NCBI GenBank assembly: GCA_964483635.1
Contig: CAZABS010000032.1
Coordinates: 1 to 10,023, forward strand
Direction: 5' to 3'
DNA length: 10,023 nt
Source: CAZABS01 sp964483635
GTDB lineage: Bacteria > Patescibacteriota > Minisyncoccia > Moranbacterales > UBA1568
The number at the start of each line of letters is the position of its first letter. The stretch's first letter is position 1. The translations under genes were made by a program, and so were the position numbers. Below are positions 1 through 6,426 of this stretch, piece after piece. Under the pieces are notes generated by a model. That model searched no databases, had not been told where the DNA came from, and worked only from the letters and a program-made list of their open reading frames with translations.

Positions 1-33
1 TCACGCTAGACTGTGACAGTGAGAGGTTCGAGG

Positions 34-55
34 CCCGGGAGAGGAGTGACCCGGG
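34..55 (-). terminator. Weak GC-rich hairpin downstream of the secreted-protein gene
   Basis: Two CCCGGG hexamers (34-39 and 50-55) are self-complementary and can pair with each other across a 10-nt loop, starting 9 nt beyond the stop of the minus-strand gene at 64-765. No T-tract follows on the minus strand, so this is at best a weak or factor-assisted terminator. The remaining bases 1-33 and 56-63 show no gene or recognisable site. Confidence 0.35.
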
Positions 56-63
56 ATTGCTTC

Positions 64-765
64 TTAGCGAATCTGTACCTGACCGGTCAGGCTTGATGCG
101 TACTGCTGCACCATTTGGCTGACGCGATCAGCTGTGGCCTGCGCTTGCCGAGCATTCGATGTCGCAGCCTGTGCGAACGATCCGCGTACCTCGTGAAAGG
201 CAATTTCGCGAGAGACGGTCGCCGCAGCCGTAGCGTTGCTCGCCGCTTCGCGCAGGATCATGATACCACGCTCGATCTGAGCGCGATCGCCAGCGCGTGT
301 CGCGAGCTCGATGAGCTGACGCGCCTGATCGGCTTGCCGATAGGCAGCCTCTGCTTCGAGGCGTTCGGCTTCACCAGGCTGCGCAGTTATGATCATCTGC
401 CCGGACTGATAGACCGGGACCGGATGATAGACAACCGTCGGTTTGACAATCGCCGACCAGCCTGCCGCGTACGGTGAGGGTGAGTAGTATGACGGAAAGT
501 CGTAACAGCTCCGGGCTCCGGGGCACGGTGACCCATAGACTGGTACCGATCCCGCGTAAACAACTGCTGGAGCAGTCACGGCCGCACCAACCGCTACTCC
601 GGCTGCAAATCGTCCCCAGTCATGTCGATTCCACGACTGGTTGTGCGATTGATGACGGTTGTGCCGTTCGCCAGCGTTGGCATCCTGAGAGAATACCCCG
701 AAGGTAAAGGTCGCCAGAACCATGACGAACTCAAACGGGGACAGATTTCTGAAAAAACTCTTCAT
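64..765 (-). CDS. Secreted His-rich protein of unknown function with helical C-terminal region
   Basis: I do not recognise this 233-aa protein. It begins with a clear Sec signal peptide: basic MKSFFRN, hydrophobic FVMVLATFTFGVF (residues 13-25), and a likely cut after Ala31 in the DANA-GE context. A His/Asn/Arg-rich stretch follows (about 33-50), then a hydrophobic Ala/Gly/Val segment (52-71), a Pro/Tyr/Ser-rich linker with a Cys pair (C81, C87), and a long Ala/Glu/Arg/Gln-rich helical, probably coiled-coil region (about 130-225). An in-frame ATG 18 nt upstream (781-783) exists. The start at 763-765 is preferred because AAGGAG (772-777) lies 6 nt ahead of it and would otherwise be coding. GC is about 62% in sampled lines, above most of the window. 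It is probably an exported, periplasmic or surface protein with its own promoter. That it is a real gene is well supported; its function is open. Confidence 0.8.
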   Translation of the reverse strand: MKSFFRNLSPFEFVMVLATFTFGVFSQDANAGERHNRHQSHNQSWNRHDWGRFAAGVAVGAAVTAPAVVYAGSVPVYGSPCPGARSCYDFPSYYSPSPYAAGWSAIVKPTVVYHPVPVYQSGQMIITAQPGEAERLEAEAAYRQADQARQLIELATRAGDRAQIERGIMILREAASNATAAATVSREIAFHEVRGSFAQAATSNARQAQATADRVSQMVQQYASSLTGQVQIR

Positions 766-771
766 TCCGTT

Positions 772-777
772 CTCCTT
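772..777 (-). promoter_or_regulatory. Consensus ribosome binding site AAGGAG that decides the start
   Basis: On the minus strand AAGGAG sits 6 nt before the ATG at 763-765. It falls inside the longer open frame starting at 783, which argues for the downstream start. It is one of the few strong Shine-Dalgarno sequences in the window. Confidence 0.8.
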
Positions 778-836
778 GGCCATCTTGGCCGATTGGGTTG
801 AACTGCAAAAAAATTGGTAATTTACTAGGAAGATTT

Positions 837-865
837 ATTATACACCCAAAAGACATTTTCGTCAA
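837..865 (-). promoter_or_regulatory. Near-consensus sigma70 promoter for the secreted-protein gene
   Basis: On the minus strand TTGACG (860-865) and a perfect TATAAT (837-842) are separated by exactly 17 nt. Transcription should begin near 830, giving a leader of about 65 nt before the ATG at 765. The surrounding sequence is AT-rich. This is the best-matching promoter in the window and predicts substantial constitutive expression. Confidence 0.85.
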
Positions 866-916
866 CCCAAGAATACTTATTTATACCTTATCTAAGCCAT
901 TATTCTCTATTTTTCC

Positions 917-948
917 ATGAAAAAACAGGGTGATTTTGACCCTGTTTT
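917..948 (-). terminator. Intrinsic terminator closing the lemA-to-4TM gene cluster
   Basis: A perfect 10-bp inverted repeat, AAAACAGGGT (922-931) and its complement (939-948), encloses a 7-nt loop. Reading on the minus strand, six T residues (920-925, partly overlapping the stem) follow the GC core. It lies 34 nt beyond the stop of the gene at 982-1536. It may also work on the plus strand, where the stem ends in TTTT. Confidence 0.85.
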
Positions 949-981
949 CTCTCGATGCTACCGTGGTCTACCGTACCACCT

Positions 982-1536
982 TTAATTCTTGTAGAGCTCT
1001 TTCATTTGGAAAAGGATATACCAACCAATGATCGCTCCGATAATACCCCCAACGAGATTCAATGAAACGAGACTTCCAACGAGTGAAATCAGTGTGGCAT
1101 AAAACACGAGCCGCCAGGCTTTGTGCGTCCGCTTGAAAAGTCCGGGAATTGCGAAGGCTTCGAGGAGCATAGCACCGATCGAAAAAATGATTCCAACCCA
1201 AGCGAGCATCCCAATTTTGTACCCACCCATCATCGCCATCGGAGCAAACATAGCTGACAACCCAAACGCTGCGAGAAGTGCCGGAACGGCAAATACAAGA
1301 CCGATAATAATGAGATATGGAGCTATCTTCGCAAGAAACTCCTTCAGCCCCAATGGGAGGTGAAACGGAGCCTTCTTGACCATATACTCATCGAGGAGCG
1401 CTTCGAGCTGAGCGATAAGACCGAGCATTTCTTGTTTGGTATCCGTACCAGTTGATCCAGTATTCTCTGGAGCAGCTGGCGCCACCGGAGGAACTGGAGA
1501 TGACACAGGTTGATTTGGATTCATTTCGTCAGCCAT
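982..1536 (-). CDS. Conserved-looking four-helix integral membrane protein, function unknown
   Basis: This is a 184-aa protein with a Pro/Ala/Ser/Thr-rich N-terminal tail (residues 1-32) that is probably disordered. A short amphipathic helix follows (about 33-52), then four hydrophobic segments at about 71-91, 105-130, 142-158 and 161-177, and a short charged end. The middle holds Met/Gly-rich loops (FAPMAMMGGYKIGM). No catalytic motif is visible and I cannot name the family. It is the last gene of the minus-strand series that includes htpX and is followed 34 nt on by a strong terminator. The 98 nt separating it from the preceding gene contain no clear terminator, so co-transcription is plausible. 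No good Shine-Dalgarno precedes the ATG; an in-frame ATG at codon 5 is an alternative start. Confidence 0.8.
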   Translation of the reverse strand: MADEMNPNQPVSSPVPPVAPAAPENTGSTGTDTKQEMLGLIAQLEALLDEYMVKKAPFHLPLGLKEFLAKIAPYLIIIGLVFAVPALLAAFGLSAMFAPMAMMGGYKIGMLAWVGIIFSIGAMLLEAFAIPGLFKRTHKAWRLVFYATLISLVGSLVSLNLVGGIIGAIIGWYILFQMKELYKN

Positions 1537-1634
1537 ACATTTTTCACGGACTCATTAACGCTTTGACAGGTTGACGGACTCTATCTCCGCACGGCCTCCC
1601 TGGAAATTCGTTAACTCGTTCTTTGCTTAACACA

Positions 1635-2033
1635 TTAATTATCTTCCTCTATACTATTCCACCCCTCTATTTCCCGCAAGATCTCCGCTGGAATAGGGTC
1701 GCGCTCTGGACTCACCCCCGGATAGCGCCAGCAACTAATAATCTTAAGCTGCGGCTGATTCAAAATACTCGCCATTTTTGAACTTTTTCCTCCGGCAACT
1801 GGATTTGATTTTGAATGTATCTTATACATGACCCATATTTCCTGCGTCCAGATTTCTTTTCCTTGTACTCGCTTTGTGGAGCTTGGCTGCATTACCGCTA
1901 CCGTATCAGGAACAATCCCTTCTTCAGTTCTCTTGGGACTTCGAATCACGCGCGTTACTCGCTGGCGAGAGAGATGATATTCACGTATCTTGTACTCAGC
2001 ATGGAGTGTAAAAAGATAGCGTCCTGAATTCAT
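1635..2033 (-). CDS. Small DUF4258-like hypothetical protein
   Basis: This 132-aa basic protein carries HAEYKIREYHLSRQRVTRVIRSPKR near its N-terminus (residues 11-35, given here in two overlapping parts: HAEYKIREYHLSRQ and RVTRVIRSPKR) and KEIWTQEIWVMYK (59-71) followed by KIISCWRYPG (97-106). The pattern of a His-x3-Lys/Arg helix, a short 'SPKRxEEG' turn and alternating beta strands resembles DUF4258/BrnT-like small domains that occur in candidate-phyla genomes; this is family resemblance recalled, not searched. No antitoxin partner is visible, so a toxin role should not be assumed. The start at 2031-2033 is chosen because GAAGG lies about 10 nt upstream and the fold begins right there; the frame stays open to an ATG at 2088-2090, 2 nt past the htpX stop, which would add 19 basic residues. 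It follows htpX closely and probably shares its transcript. Confidence 0.75.
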   Translation of the reverse strand: MNSGRYLFTLHAEYKIREYHLSRQRVTRVIRSPKRTEEGIVPDTVAVMQPSSTKRVQGKEIWTQEIWVMYKIHSKSNPVAGGKSSKMASILNQPQLKIISCWRYPGVSPERDPIPAEILREIEGWNSIEEDN

Positions 2034-2092
2034 ACTCGGACGCCCTTCTTTGTTTTGTATTTTATTGCGTGACCAACCACTTCGGAGCATAC

Positions 2093-2995
2093 TTATCGAT
2101 CAAGATTCATTCCTTTGAGCGCGGCAATTCGTTCTTCAATCGGCGGATGGGTCATGAACAATTTCGAAAGACGTTTTCCCTTGAAAGGATTTTCGATGAA
2201 GAGATGCGCAGTAGCTTGATTCGCGCTGTGGGTTGGAGTTGGGTCGCCGCCGATTTTCTGGAGTGCCGAAGCCAGTCCCTCTGGGTAGCGAGTGAGGAGT
2301 GCTCCCGAGGCATCGGCGAGAAATTCTCGCTTCCGAGAAATAGCGAGTTGGATAAGCCAAGCCGCGAGTGGCGCCAAGATCGAGAGAATGAGGCCAAGAA
2401 TCATAAACACGGCATTCCCACGATTATTGTCATTATCTCTCCCTCCAAAAAATGAGAAGTGTCGGAACCAATCAGCAAGAAGAGAAATAAATCCAACGAG
2501 CACAACCACGACCGTTGAAATAAGCGTGTCGCGATTGCCGATATGCGACATCTCGTGCGCGATTACTCCTTCGAGTTCTGTTTTCTCAAGACGTGCCACA
2601 ATTCCCGTGGTGAGAGCAATCACCCCATGTTCTGGATCGCGCCCAGTCGCAAACGCATTGAGGGCCGGATCATCAATGAGATATATCTTCGGGAGTGGAA
2701 GTCCTGCGGTAATCGAGAGGTTTTCCACCAGGAGATAAATATCTGGAGCTGACTCGCGCGAAACCGGTACAGCCTTGGTCATTTTGAGAACGATCGTGTC
2801 GCTCCACCAGTACGAGGCAAAACTGGTTACGGTGGAAAAAAGGACTGCTCCATAGAGGATAAAGCTATTCCCAAACGCCTGCGCAAACACATACCCTACT
2901 CCAATCACGAGCGAAAGGAACATCGTAATATAGAGCCAGGTCAGCTGTGTGTTTTTCGAACGATAGGTATAAGCAGTTGCCATAGATTTGATCAT
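2093..2995 (-). CDS. htpX: HtpX-family membrane zinc metalloprotease
   Basis: This 300-aa protein matches the M48B protease HtpX, an inner-membrane enzyme that degrades misfolded membrane proteins. After the typical start MATAYTYRSKN come two N-terminal membrane helices (about residues 19-36 and 42-60). The zinc site HEMSH is at 147-151 (His147, Glu148, His151) in the context GVIAHEMSHIGNRDT. Two further helices follow (about 157-175 and 193-215), and the third zinc ligand is Glu224 in REFLADASGA. The C-terminal HPPIEERIAAL is also typical. Length is close to the usual 280-300 aa. The start at 2993-2995 has AGGGGG (3003-3008) 7 nt upstream; ATGs at 2981 or 3055 are alternatives, but the latter lies inside a hairpin. 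The gene follows lemA and DUF2207, a known association of envelope genes. Confidence 0.95.
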   Translation of the reverse strand: MIKSMATAYTYRSKNTQLTWLYITMFLSLVIGVGYVFAQAFGNSFILYGAVLFSTVTSFASYWWSDTIVLKMTKAVPVSRESAPDIYLLVENLSITAGLPLPKIYLIDDPALNAFATGRDPEHGVIALTTGIVARLEKTELEGVIAHEMSHIGNRDTLISTVVVVLVGFISLLADWFRHFSFFGGRDNDNNRGNAVFMILGLILSILAPLAAWLIQLAISRKREFLADASGALLTRYPEGLASALQKIGGDPTPTHSANQATAHLFIENPFKGKRLSKLFMTHPPIEERIAALKGMNLDR

Positions 2996-3008
2996 TTTCA
3001 GTCCCCCT

Positions 3009-3036
3009 ATTGTACCAGAAAAACCAAGAGCGTCCA
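3009..3036 (-). promoter_or_regulatory. Possible internal promoter for htpX overlapping the hairpin
   Basis: On the minus strand an extended -10, TGGTACAAT (3009-3017), lies 16 nt downstream of TGGACG (3031-3036), which matches TTGACA at 4 of 6 positions and is part of the terminator stem. Transcription would start near 3002, beyond the AGGGGG ribosome site (3003-3008), and give a leader of only about 7 nt. This mismatch makes the call tentative. Confidence 0.35.
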
Positions 3037-3053
3037 GAATGATCCGGACGCTC
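3028..3053 (-). terminator. Strong hairpin between the DUF2207 gene and htpX (terminator or attenuator)
   Basis: An 11-bp stem (3028-3038 with 3043-3053, one G-U pair when read on the minus strand) closes a 4-nt loop. It begins 14 nt past the DUF2207 stop codon and is followed on the minus strand by TTGGTTTTTCT. The T-tract is interrupted by GG, so termination may be partial. It would end lemA-DUF2207 transcripts and reduce read-through into htpX. Confidence 0.7.
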
Positions 3054-3067
3054 ATTTCATTTCCTTT

Positions 3068-4966
3068 CTACCAGCTTCCCCCTCCTCCGCCGCCGCCTCC
3101 ACCACCAGAAGATCCACCACCGCCTGATCCACTCCCCGAAGGAGCTGAGGCAAGGGTGCTTGAAGCGGCGCTAGAAAATGAATTGAGGCCTGAAGAAAAA
3201 GAGAGGGCCGAGAAAGGAGCGCCAGATGCATCGCTATACCACTCTGGAGGGTTCATCGCCAGTCCCTCAAACTCCTTTGCCCAAATAGCTGTGACACCGA
3301 GCAGCATGGCAGCTGGAAGAAGTTTTTCGAAAAGCTCTGGGGTTTTCTCTGGAGCGTTATGAAATTCGATCCGATTCTTCTCAGCAATCTGGAGATACTC
3401 TTTGAGACCAAGAAGCTGTTCCTTTATGAGTGCGCCATTTTTCGTCACGCGAGGCATGAGGGCTGCAAAGATAAAATAAACGAGTGCTGAAAGACCGATC
3501 ATTACGACACCGAATCCCCCGCCATTTTGCACGAGACCAAAGAAGAAACTCGCAAAGAGTGCGAGCACCCCAATAAGTATATATTTCCCTACTACATTCC
3601 GAGGATTCTCGGCATAGTATCCTTTGGCTACAAGCGAAGTAAAGGTTGCTTGTTCAAGTGATTGGACATGAGTATAAAATTTATTCTTGAGATCAGTGAG
3701 TTTGACGGATGTTTTCGGAAGACTCGCGGTTGGTTTTGTAAGATTTACTTTTTCGAAGAACTTTTTGAGTGTAGGAATTGATTGGAGCCAAGGTGACTTC
3801 AATGCCTGAGTTACCGCTGCCTGTTGCGCCGCAGTAAGACCCTCTCCAAAGAGCGCCTCAAGGAGACTTTCTTCAAGTGAGCCTACCGGCGGATTCGTTC
3901 CCAGTCGATGAAACACGTAGTCTTCTTTATCTTTGAGAAAGTTTTCTTCAACTGTGCGCTCAATCCGAATATATCCTTTTACTGCGAGATCAATAACTGC
4001 CGCACTGATATCTTGGGCCGTTACCCGATTATCGAGAAGCCCAGCACTTTCGAGCAAAGAGAGTTCTTTGGGGAGGTCGTACTCAGAGATAATCACCCCT
4101 CGCCCCTTAGGATCTCGACCTCTGGTCCACCAAAGCCATGCCATCACGCCCAGGACTGCCAGCGGAAGGAAAACGATTGAATTACCCAGTATGAAATTCA
4201 AAATTCTTTCAATCATGGTTGGTTCGTGCACAACTCCCTTCGGAAAACCAAATGCTACGGTAATTCCTTCTCCTGGATTCAAGAGATGTTCACTTTCAAA
4301 AGCGAGTGACTGAACCAGTTCATCCTCGGGATGAAGAGATTTCTGACTCTCCTTGGATCCACACGACTGTGTACTTCCAAAAGATCCGACATAACAAGCA
4401 AAGCGCCAGTCACGCCAAGGAACCGCCTGTGGGAGAATGAGTTTGAATGACGTTGCTTCGATGGCAACTGGCCAGTCATTCCCGGTAAGATTCCAATAGA
4501 GCTCATCAAAATCTTCGAAATAACCAATGGCTGATTGAACAGTGTAAGTAATTACGTAGGTATGCACTCCACTGAGCGTTTTGTTTGGATCACCAATTTT
4601 GATGTGAAGCTTCCCATTTTCGAAACTTTCCGTGTACTGATACGTATTCCCCTTTTCATCCACGACACTTCTCACTTTCGTTTGAGTATTTTTGAGAGTT
4701 CCGAAACGGTCAGCATATTTCACTGGAATATCTCGATAAATTCCATGTTTTTCGAAGAGACCGAAATCATAGGTTATTGATTCGCGCACTCTTACCGAAG
4801 AATTCTCTTGAATCTCAAGTGACACATCAAAACGCCCAATATGCTCTGGCTCTCCGCCATCCGGATGAAGATGAGCCAAGAGAATTCTCGGAAGAATAAA
4901 TACGACCAACAAAAAACAGATGGCGAAACCCCATCTGCTCTTTGTGCCGAAAAAAGTCGGCTGCAT
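3068..4966 (-). CDS. DUF2207 (YciQ-like) membrane protein with glycine-rich tail
   Basis: This 632-aa protein fits the DUF2207 predicted membrane family. An N-terminal hydrophobic signal or anchor (about 14-30) precedes an extracytoplasmic beta-rich domain (about 42-245, with EHIGRFDVSLEIQENSSVRV and the typical HGIYRDIPVKY). A membrane helix at 261-280 ends in the family signature WWTRGRDPKGR. A cytoplasmic domain with DISAAVIDLAVKGYIRI (319-335) follows, then two adjacent helices (461-480 and 484-504), and finally a Gly/Ser tail ending in ten glycines and SW (about 611-632), also typical of the family. The open frame extends upstream over lemA, but that part (129 codons to the ATG) is antisense-free overlap with no domain; the start at 4964-4966, 10 nt after the lemA stop, gives the expected signal segment. 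Shine-Dalgarno is weak. Function is unknown; the link with lemA is recurrent across bacteria. Confidence 0.9.
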   Translation of the reverse strand: MQPTFFGTKSRWGFAICFLLVVFILPRILLAHLHPDGGEPEHIGRFDVSLEIQENSSVRVRESITYDFGLFEKHGIYRDIPVKYADRFGTLKNTQTKVRSVVDEKGNTYQYTESFENGKLHIKIGDPNKTLSGVHTYVITYTVQSAIGYFEDFDELYWNLTGNDWPVAIEATSFKLILPQAVPWRDWRFACYVGSFGSTQSCGSKESQKSLHPEDELVQSLAFESEHLLNPGEGITVAFGFPKGVVHEPTMIERILNFILGNSIVFLPLAVLGVMAWLWWTRGRDPKGRGVIISEYDLPKELSLLESAGLLDNRVTAQDISAAVIDLAVKGYIRIERTVEENFLKDKEDYVFHRLGTNPPVGSLEESLLEALFGEGLTAAQQAAVTQALKSPWLQSIPTLKKFFEKVNLTKPTASLPKTSVKLTDLKNKFYTHVQSLEQATFTSLVAKGYYAENPRNVVGKYILIGVLALFASFFFGLVQNGGGFGVVMIGLSALVYFIFAALMPRVTKNGALIKEQLLGLKEYLQIAEKNRIEFHNAPEKTPELFEKLLPAAMLLGVTAIWAKEFEGLAMNPPEWYSDASGAPFSALSFSSGLNSFSSAASSTLASAPSGSGSGGGGSSGGGGGGGGGGSW

Positions 4967-4976
4967 ATATACCAAA

Positions 4977-5531
4977 CTAAAATTCGACTTTGACAGGCTC
5001 TTTTTGACCTTCTTCAATTTCGAAGAATTCACGCTTCGCAAAATTGAACATGCCCGCAATAATATTCGATGGGAACATATCCACTTTCGCATTGAGCTCC
5101 ATAACATTGCCATTGTAGAAACGGCGCGAGGCTTGAATTTTGTTCTCAGTATCAGAGAGTTCGCGCTGGAGTTCGAGGAAATTCGTATTGGCTTTGAGAT
5201 CAGGATAGTTCTCAGCGACCGCAAACAAGCTTTTGAGAGTACCGGACAGCATATTTTCTGCCTCCGCTCTCGCCTCTGGTGTACCCGCCTGCATCGCCTG
5301 TGATCGAGCTGCTGTAACCTTTTCAAAAAGCTCTCGCTCATGGGTCGCATAGCCCTTTACCGTATTTACGAGATTTGGGATGAGGTCATAGCGACGCTTG
5401 AGCTGAACGTCAATATCGCTCCATGCCTCGTCTACCCGAGTCTTCAGTCGGACAAAACCGTTATACAGGGCAATAACATACACCGCCAACACCAGGACGA
5501 TGATCAAGAGAATAATTGGAAGGCTCATCAT
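4977..5531 (-). CDS. lemA: LemA family protein
   Basis: This 184-aa protein is a full-length LemA family member. One N-terminal membrane helix (about 5-23) is followed by a helical-bundle domain with the family hallmarks RLKTRVDEAWSDIDVQLKRR (28-47), YDLIPNLVNTVKGY (48-61), an E-R-E-L-F helix, and RFYNGNVMELN (137-147) leading to FPSNIIAGMFNF. LemA proteins sit in the membrane with a short outside tail and a large soluble helical domain; their molecular role is not settled, though they are often encoded beside htpX or DUF2207, as here. It is the first gene of the minus-strand cluster and has a promoter at 5566-5574. Two successive ATG codons (5529-5531 and 5526-5528) are possible starts; neither has a Shine-Dalgarno sequence. 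Confidence 0.95.
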   Translation of the reverse strand: MMSLPIILLIIVLVLAVYVIALYNGFVRLKTRVDEAWSDIDVQLKRRYDLIPNLVNTVKGYATHERELFEKVTAARSQAMQAGTPEARAEAENMLSGTLKSLFAVAENYPDLKANTNFLELQRELSDTENKIQASRRFYNGNVMELNAKVDMFPSNIIAGMFNFAKREFFEIEEGQKEPVKVEF

Positions 5532-5565
5532 ATAGTAGAGCTAAATGAATTAGACTGATGGCCTG

Positions 5566-5574
5566 ATTATAGCA
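5566..5574 (-). promoter_or_regulatory. Extended -10 promoter for lemA and its operon
   Basis: On the minus strand TGCTATAAT (5566-5574) is a perfect TATAAT with the extended TGn motif. No good -35 is present at 16-18 nt spacing (CTTTTC or similar), which fits an extended -10 promoter. Transcription should start near 5559, leaving about 28 nt before the lemA ATG. Confidence 0.7.
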
Positions 5575-5620
5575 AATAAGAGAGAAAAGAAAAGCTTCCC
5601 TTCACCAATGCGTGAGCGCT

Positions 5621-5658
5621 GTATCCCCCTACACCAACGCCTTGGTGTAGTGGTATAC
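5621..5658. promoter_or_regulatory. 38-bp palindrome overlapping the DUF212 gene promoter
   Basis: The sequence is symmetric about 5639.5. A perfect 9-bp inner inverted repeat, CTACACCAA (5629-5637) and TTGGTGTAG (5642-5650), flanks the centre CGCC. The symmetry continues outward so that 15 of 17 pairs match to 5621 and 5658. The right arm contains most of the -10 hexamer (5654-5659). Such a position suits an operator for a dimeric repressor, but no binding protein is identified. Confidence 0.55.
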
Positions 5659-5659
5659 T
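5651..5659 (+). promoter_or_regulatory. Extended -10 promoter for the DUF212 gene, leaderless mRNA likely
   Basis: TGGTATACT (5651-5659) combines a TGn extension with TATACT (5 of 6 to consensus). No good -35 lies 17 nt upstream. The usual start site 6-8 nt beyond the hexamer falls at 5666-5668, and the ATG is at 5668-5670, so the mRNA would have a leader of 0-2 nt. There is no Shine-Dalgarno sequence before the ATG. Confidence 0.6.
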
Positions 5660-5667
5660 AGTGGCAT

Positions 5668-6084
5668 ATGCAAAACTTCATCCAAGAACACGCCGTCTTC
5701 GTCATCCCTATTGCGGTAAGTTTCATGACGCAACTTATCAAGTTTGTACTCTTTGGTCTCCGGCATGGTTGGAAGTGGGAATACCTCATCACTCACGGTC
5801 ATATGCCCAGTTCCCACACAGCGTTCGCGATTTCTCTTCTCACCTCGGTTGGATACTACGAAGGAATCAGTTCCGGTACGTTTGCTGTCGCTGTAGCTCT
5901 CGCCTTTCTCGTGATCGATGACGCCGTGAGACTCCGAATGTACCTCGGTGACCAAGGACGCTATCTCAATATGCTCGTTCAAGAGCTCCATATGAATACT
6001 GATCAGTTCCCCCGCCTGAAAGAGCGCGTTGGCCACCGCACCAATGAAGTCTTAGCTGGAGCATTCGTAGGATTTTTCCTCTCC
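5668..6084 (+). CDS. Divergent PAP2 (DUF212) membrane protein, 3' end lost in assembly gap
   Basis: The 139 residues before the gap match the divergent PAP2/DUF212 family. Key pieces are GHMPSSHTAF (44-53), which corresponds to the PSxH region of PAP2 phosphatases, IDDAVRLRMYLGDQGRYLN (83-101), and VGHRTNEVLAGAFVGFFLS (121-139). Three or four membrane helices are visible (about 9-30, 52-66, 70-86, 127 onwards). Family members usually run about 140-160 aa, so only the last part of the final helix and the stop codon should be missing. Compared with classical PAP2 enzymes the catalytic motif set is reduced, and the biochemical activity of this family is not established. It is transcribed divergently from lemA, from a promoter 9 nt upstream of the ATG. 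Confidence 0.88.
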
Positions 6085-6184
6085 NNNNNNNNNNNNNNNN
6101 NNNNNNNNNNNNNNNNNNNNNNNNNNNNNNNNNNNNNNNNNNNNNNNNNNNNNNNNNNNNNNNNNNNNNNNNNNNNNNNNNNNN
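6085..6184. other. Assembly gap of exactly 100 N
   Basis: Exactly 100 consecutive N bases, the usual placeholder for a gap of unknown length. The true distance, gene content and even adjacency of the flanks are not known. It interrupts the DUF212 gene and a different gene beyond it. Confidence 0.98.
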
Positions 6185-6412
6185 TGGGTCGAGAAGATCG
6201 ACCGAAAACTCGGACTCGTCCGGGTGTCGTTCTACCGCGGAGACGGCAAATGGGTGCACAGTCCCCTCGCATCGAGCCGCTGGACGCACGAAGTTCCCAC
6301 CAATCGGGCGTTTCACCCAGAAGACCTCGCCCGAACCCGACTTGGAGCACTCTTCGCCTGGATGAATGCTCGAAGAACCGAAGATTCAGTCGGCTACCAC
6401 CACTCCATCTAA
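6185..6412 (+). CDS. C-terminal fragment of an unrecognised protein, 5' end in the gap
   Basis: The frame starting at the first base after the gap encodes 75 residues up to TAA: WVEKIDRKLGLVRVSFYRGD, then GKWVHSPLASSRW, RAFHPEDLARTRLGALFAWM, ending GYHHSI. It is rich in Arg, Trp and His with no hydrophobic helix, so it is probably soluble. It cannot be the end of the DUF212 protein, whose missing part should be a short hydrophobic tail. I do not recognise it. The alternative frame that runs into the downstream 50-aa gene gives an implausible Arg/Pro/Ser-rich peptide. GC is about 60-65%. The stop is followed at once by the ribosome site of the next gene, suggesting a two-gene unit. Confidence 0.6.
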   Translation, partial: WVEKIDRKLGLVRVSFYRGDGKWVHSPLASSRWTHEVPTNRAFHPEDLARTRLGALFAWMNARRTEDSVGYHHSI

Positions 6413-6413
6413 G

Positions 6414-6418
6414 AGGAG
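6414..6418 (+). promoter_or_regulatory. Ribosome binding site for the 50-aa gene
   Basis: AGGAG within AGAGGAGAG starts 2 nt after the preceding stop codon and lies 8 nt before a GTG at 6427-6429. It supports translation of a small gene that has no ATG start. Confidence 0.75.
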
Positions 6419-6426
6419 AGATACTC

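Noticed and set aside
20..45. Possible tRNA T-arm (GGTTCGAGG)
   Set aside because: The flanking bases do not form a 5-bp T stem, and no acceptor or anticodon arm fits.
115..707. Plus-strand open frames opposite the secreted-protein gene
   Set aside because: They arise from high GC on the opposite strand; the minus-strand gene has a signal peptide, promoter and ribosome site, while these have none.
1635..2033. Toxin-antitoxin module based on the DUF4258/BrnT-like protein
   Set aside because: No small antitoxin-like gene lies next to it; the neighbours are htpX and a four-helix membrane protein.
2988..3362. Plus-strand proline-rich open frame
   Set aside because: The proline run is the antisense reading of the Gly/Ser tail of the DUF2207 gene; no start signal.
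4967..5350. N-terminal extension of the DUF2207 protein to 760 aa
   Set aside because: It lies in another frame of lemA, has no domain, and the signal segment expected at the N-terminus begins only at the ATG at 4964-4966.
5629..6036. Minus-strand 135-aa open frame opposite the DUF212 gene
   Set aside because: Antisense to a well-matched family gene, no hydrophobic or conserved pattern, and its end lies in the promoter palindrome.
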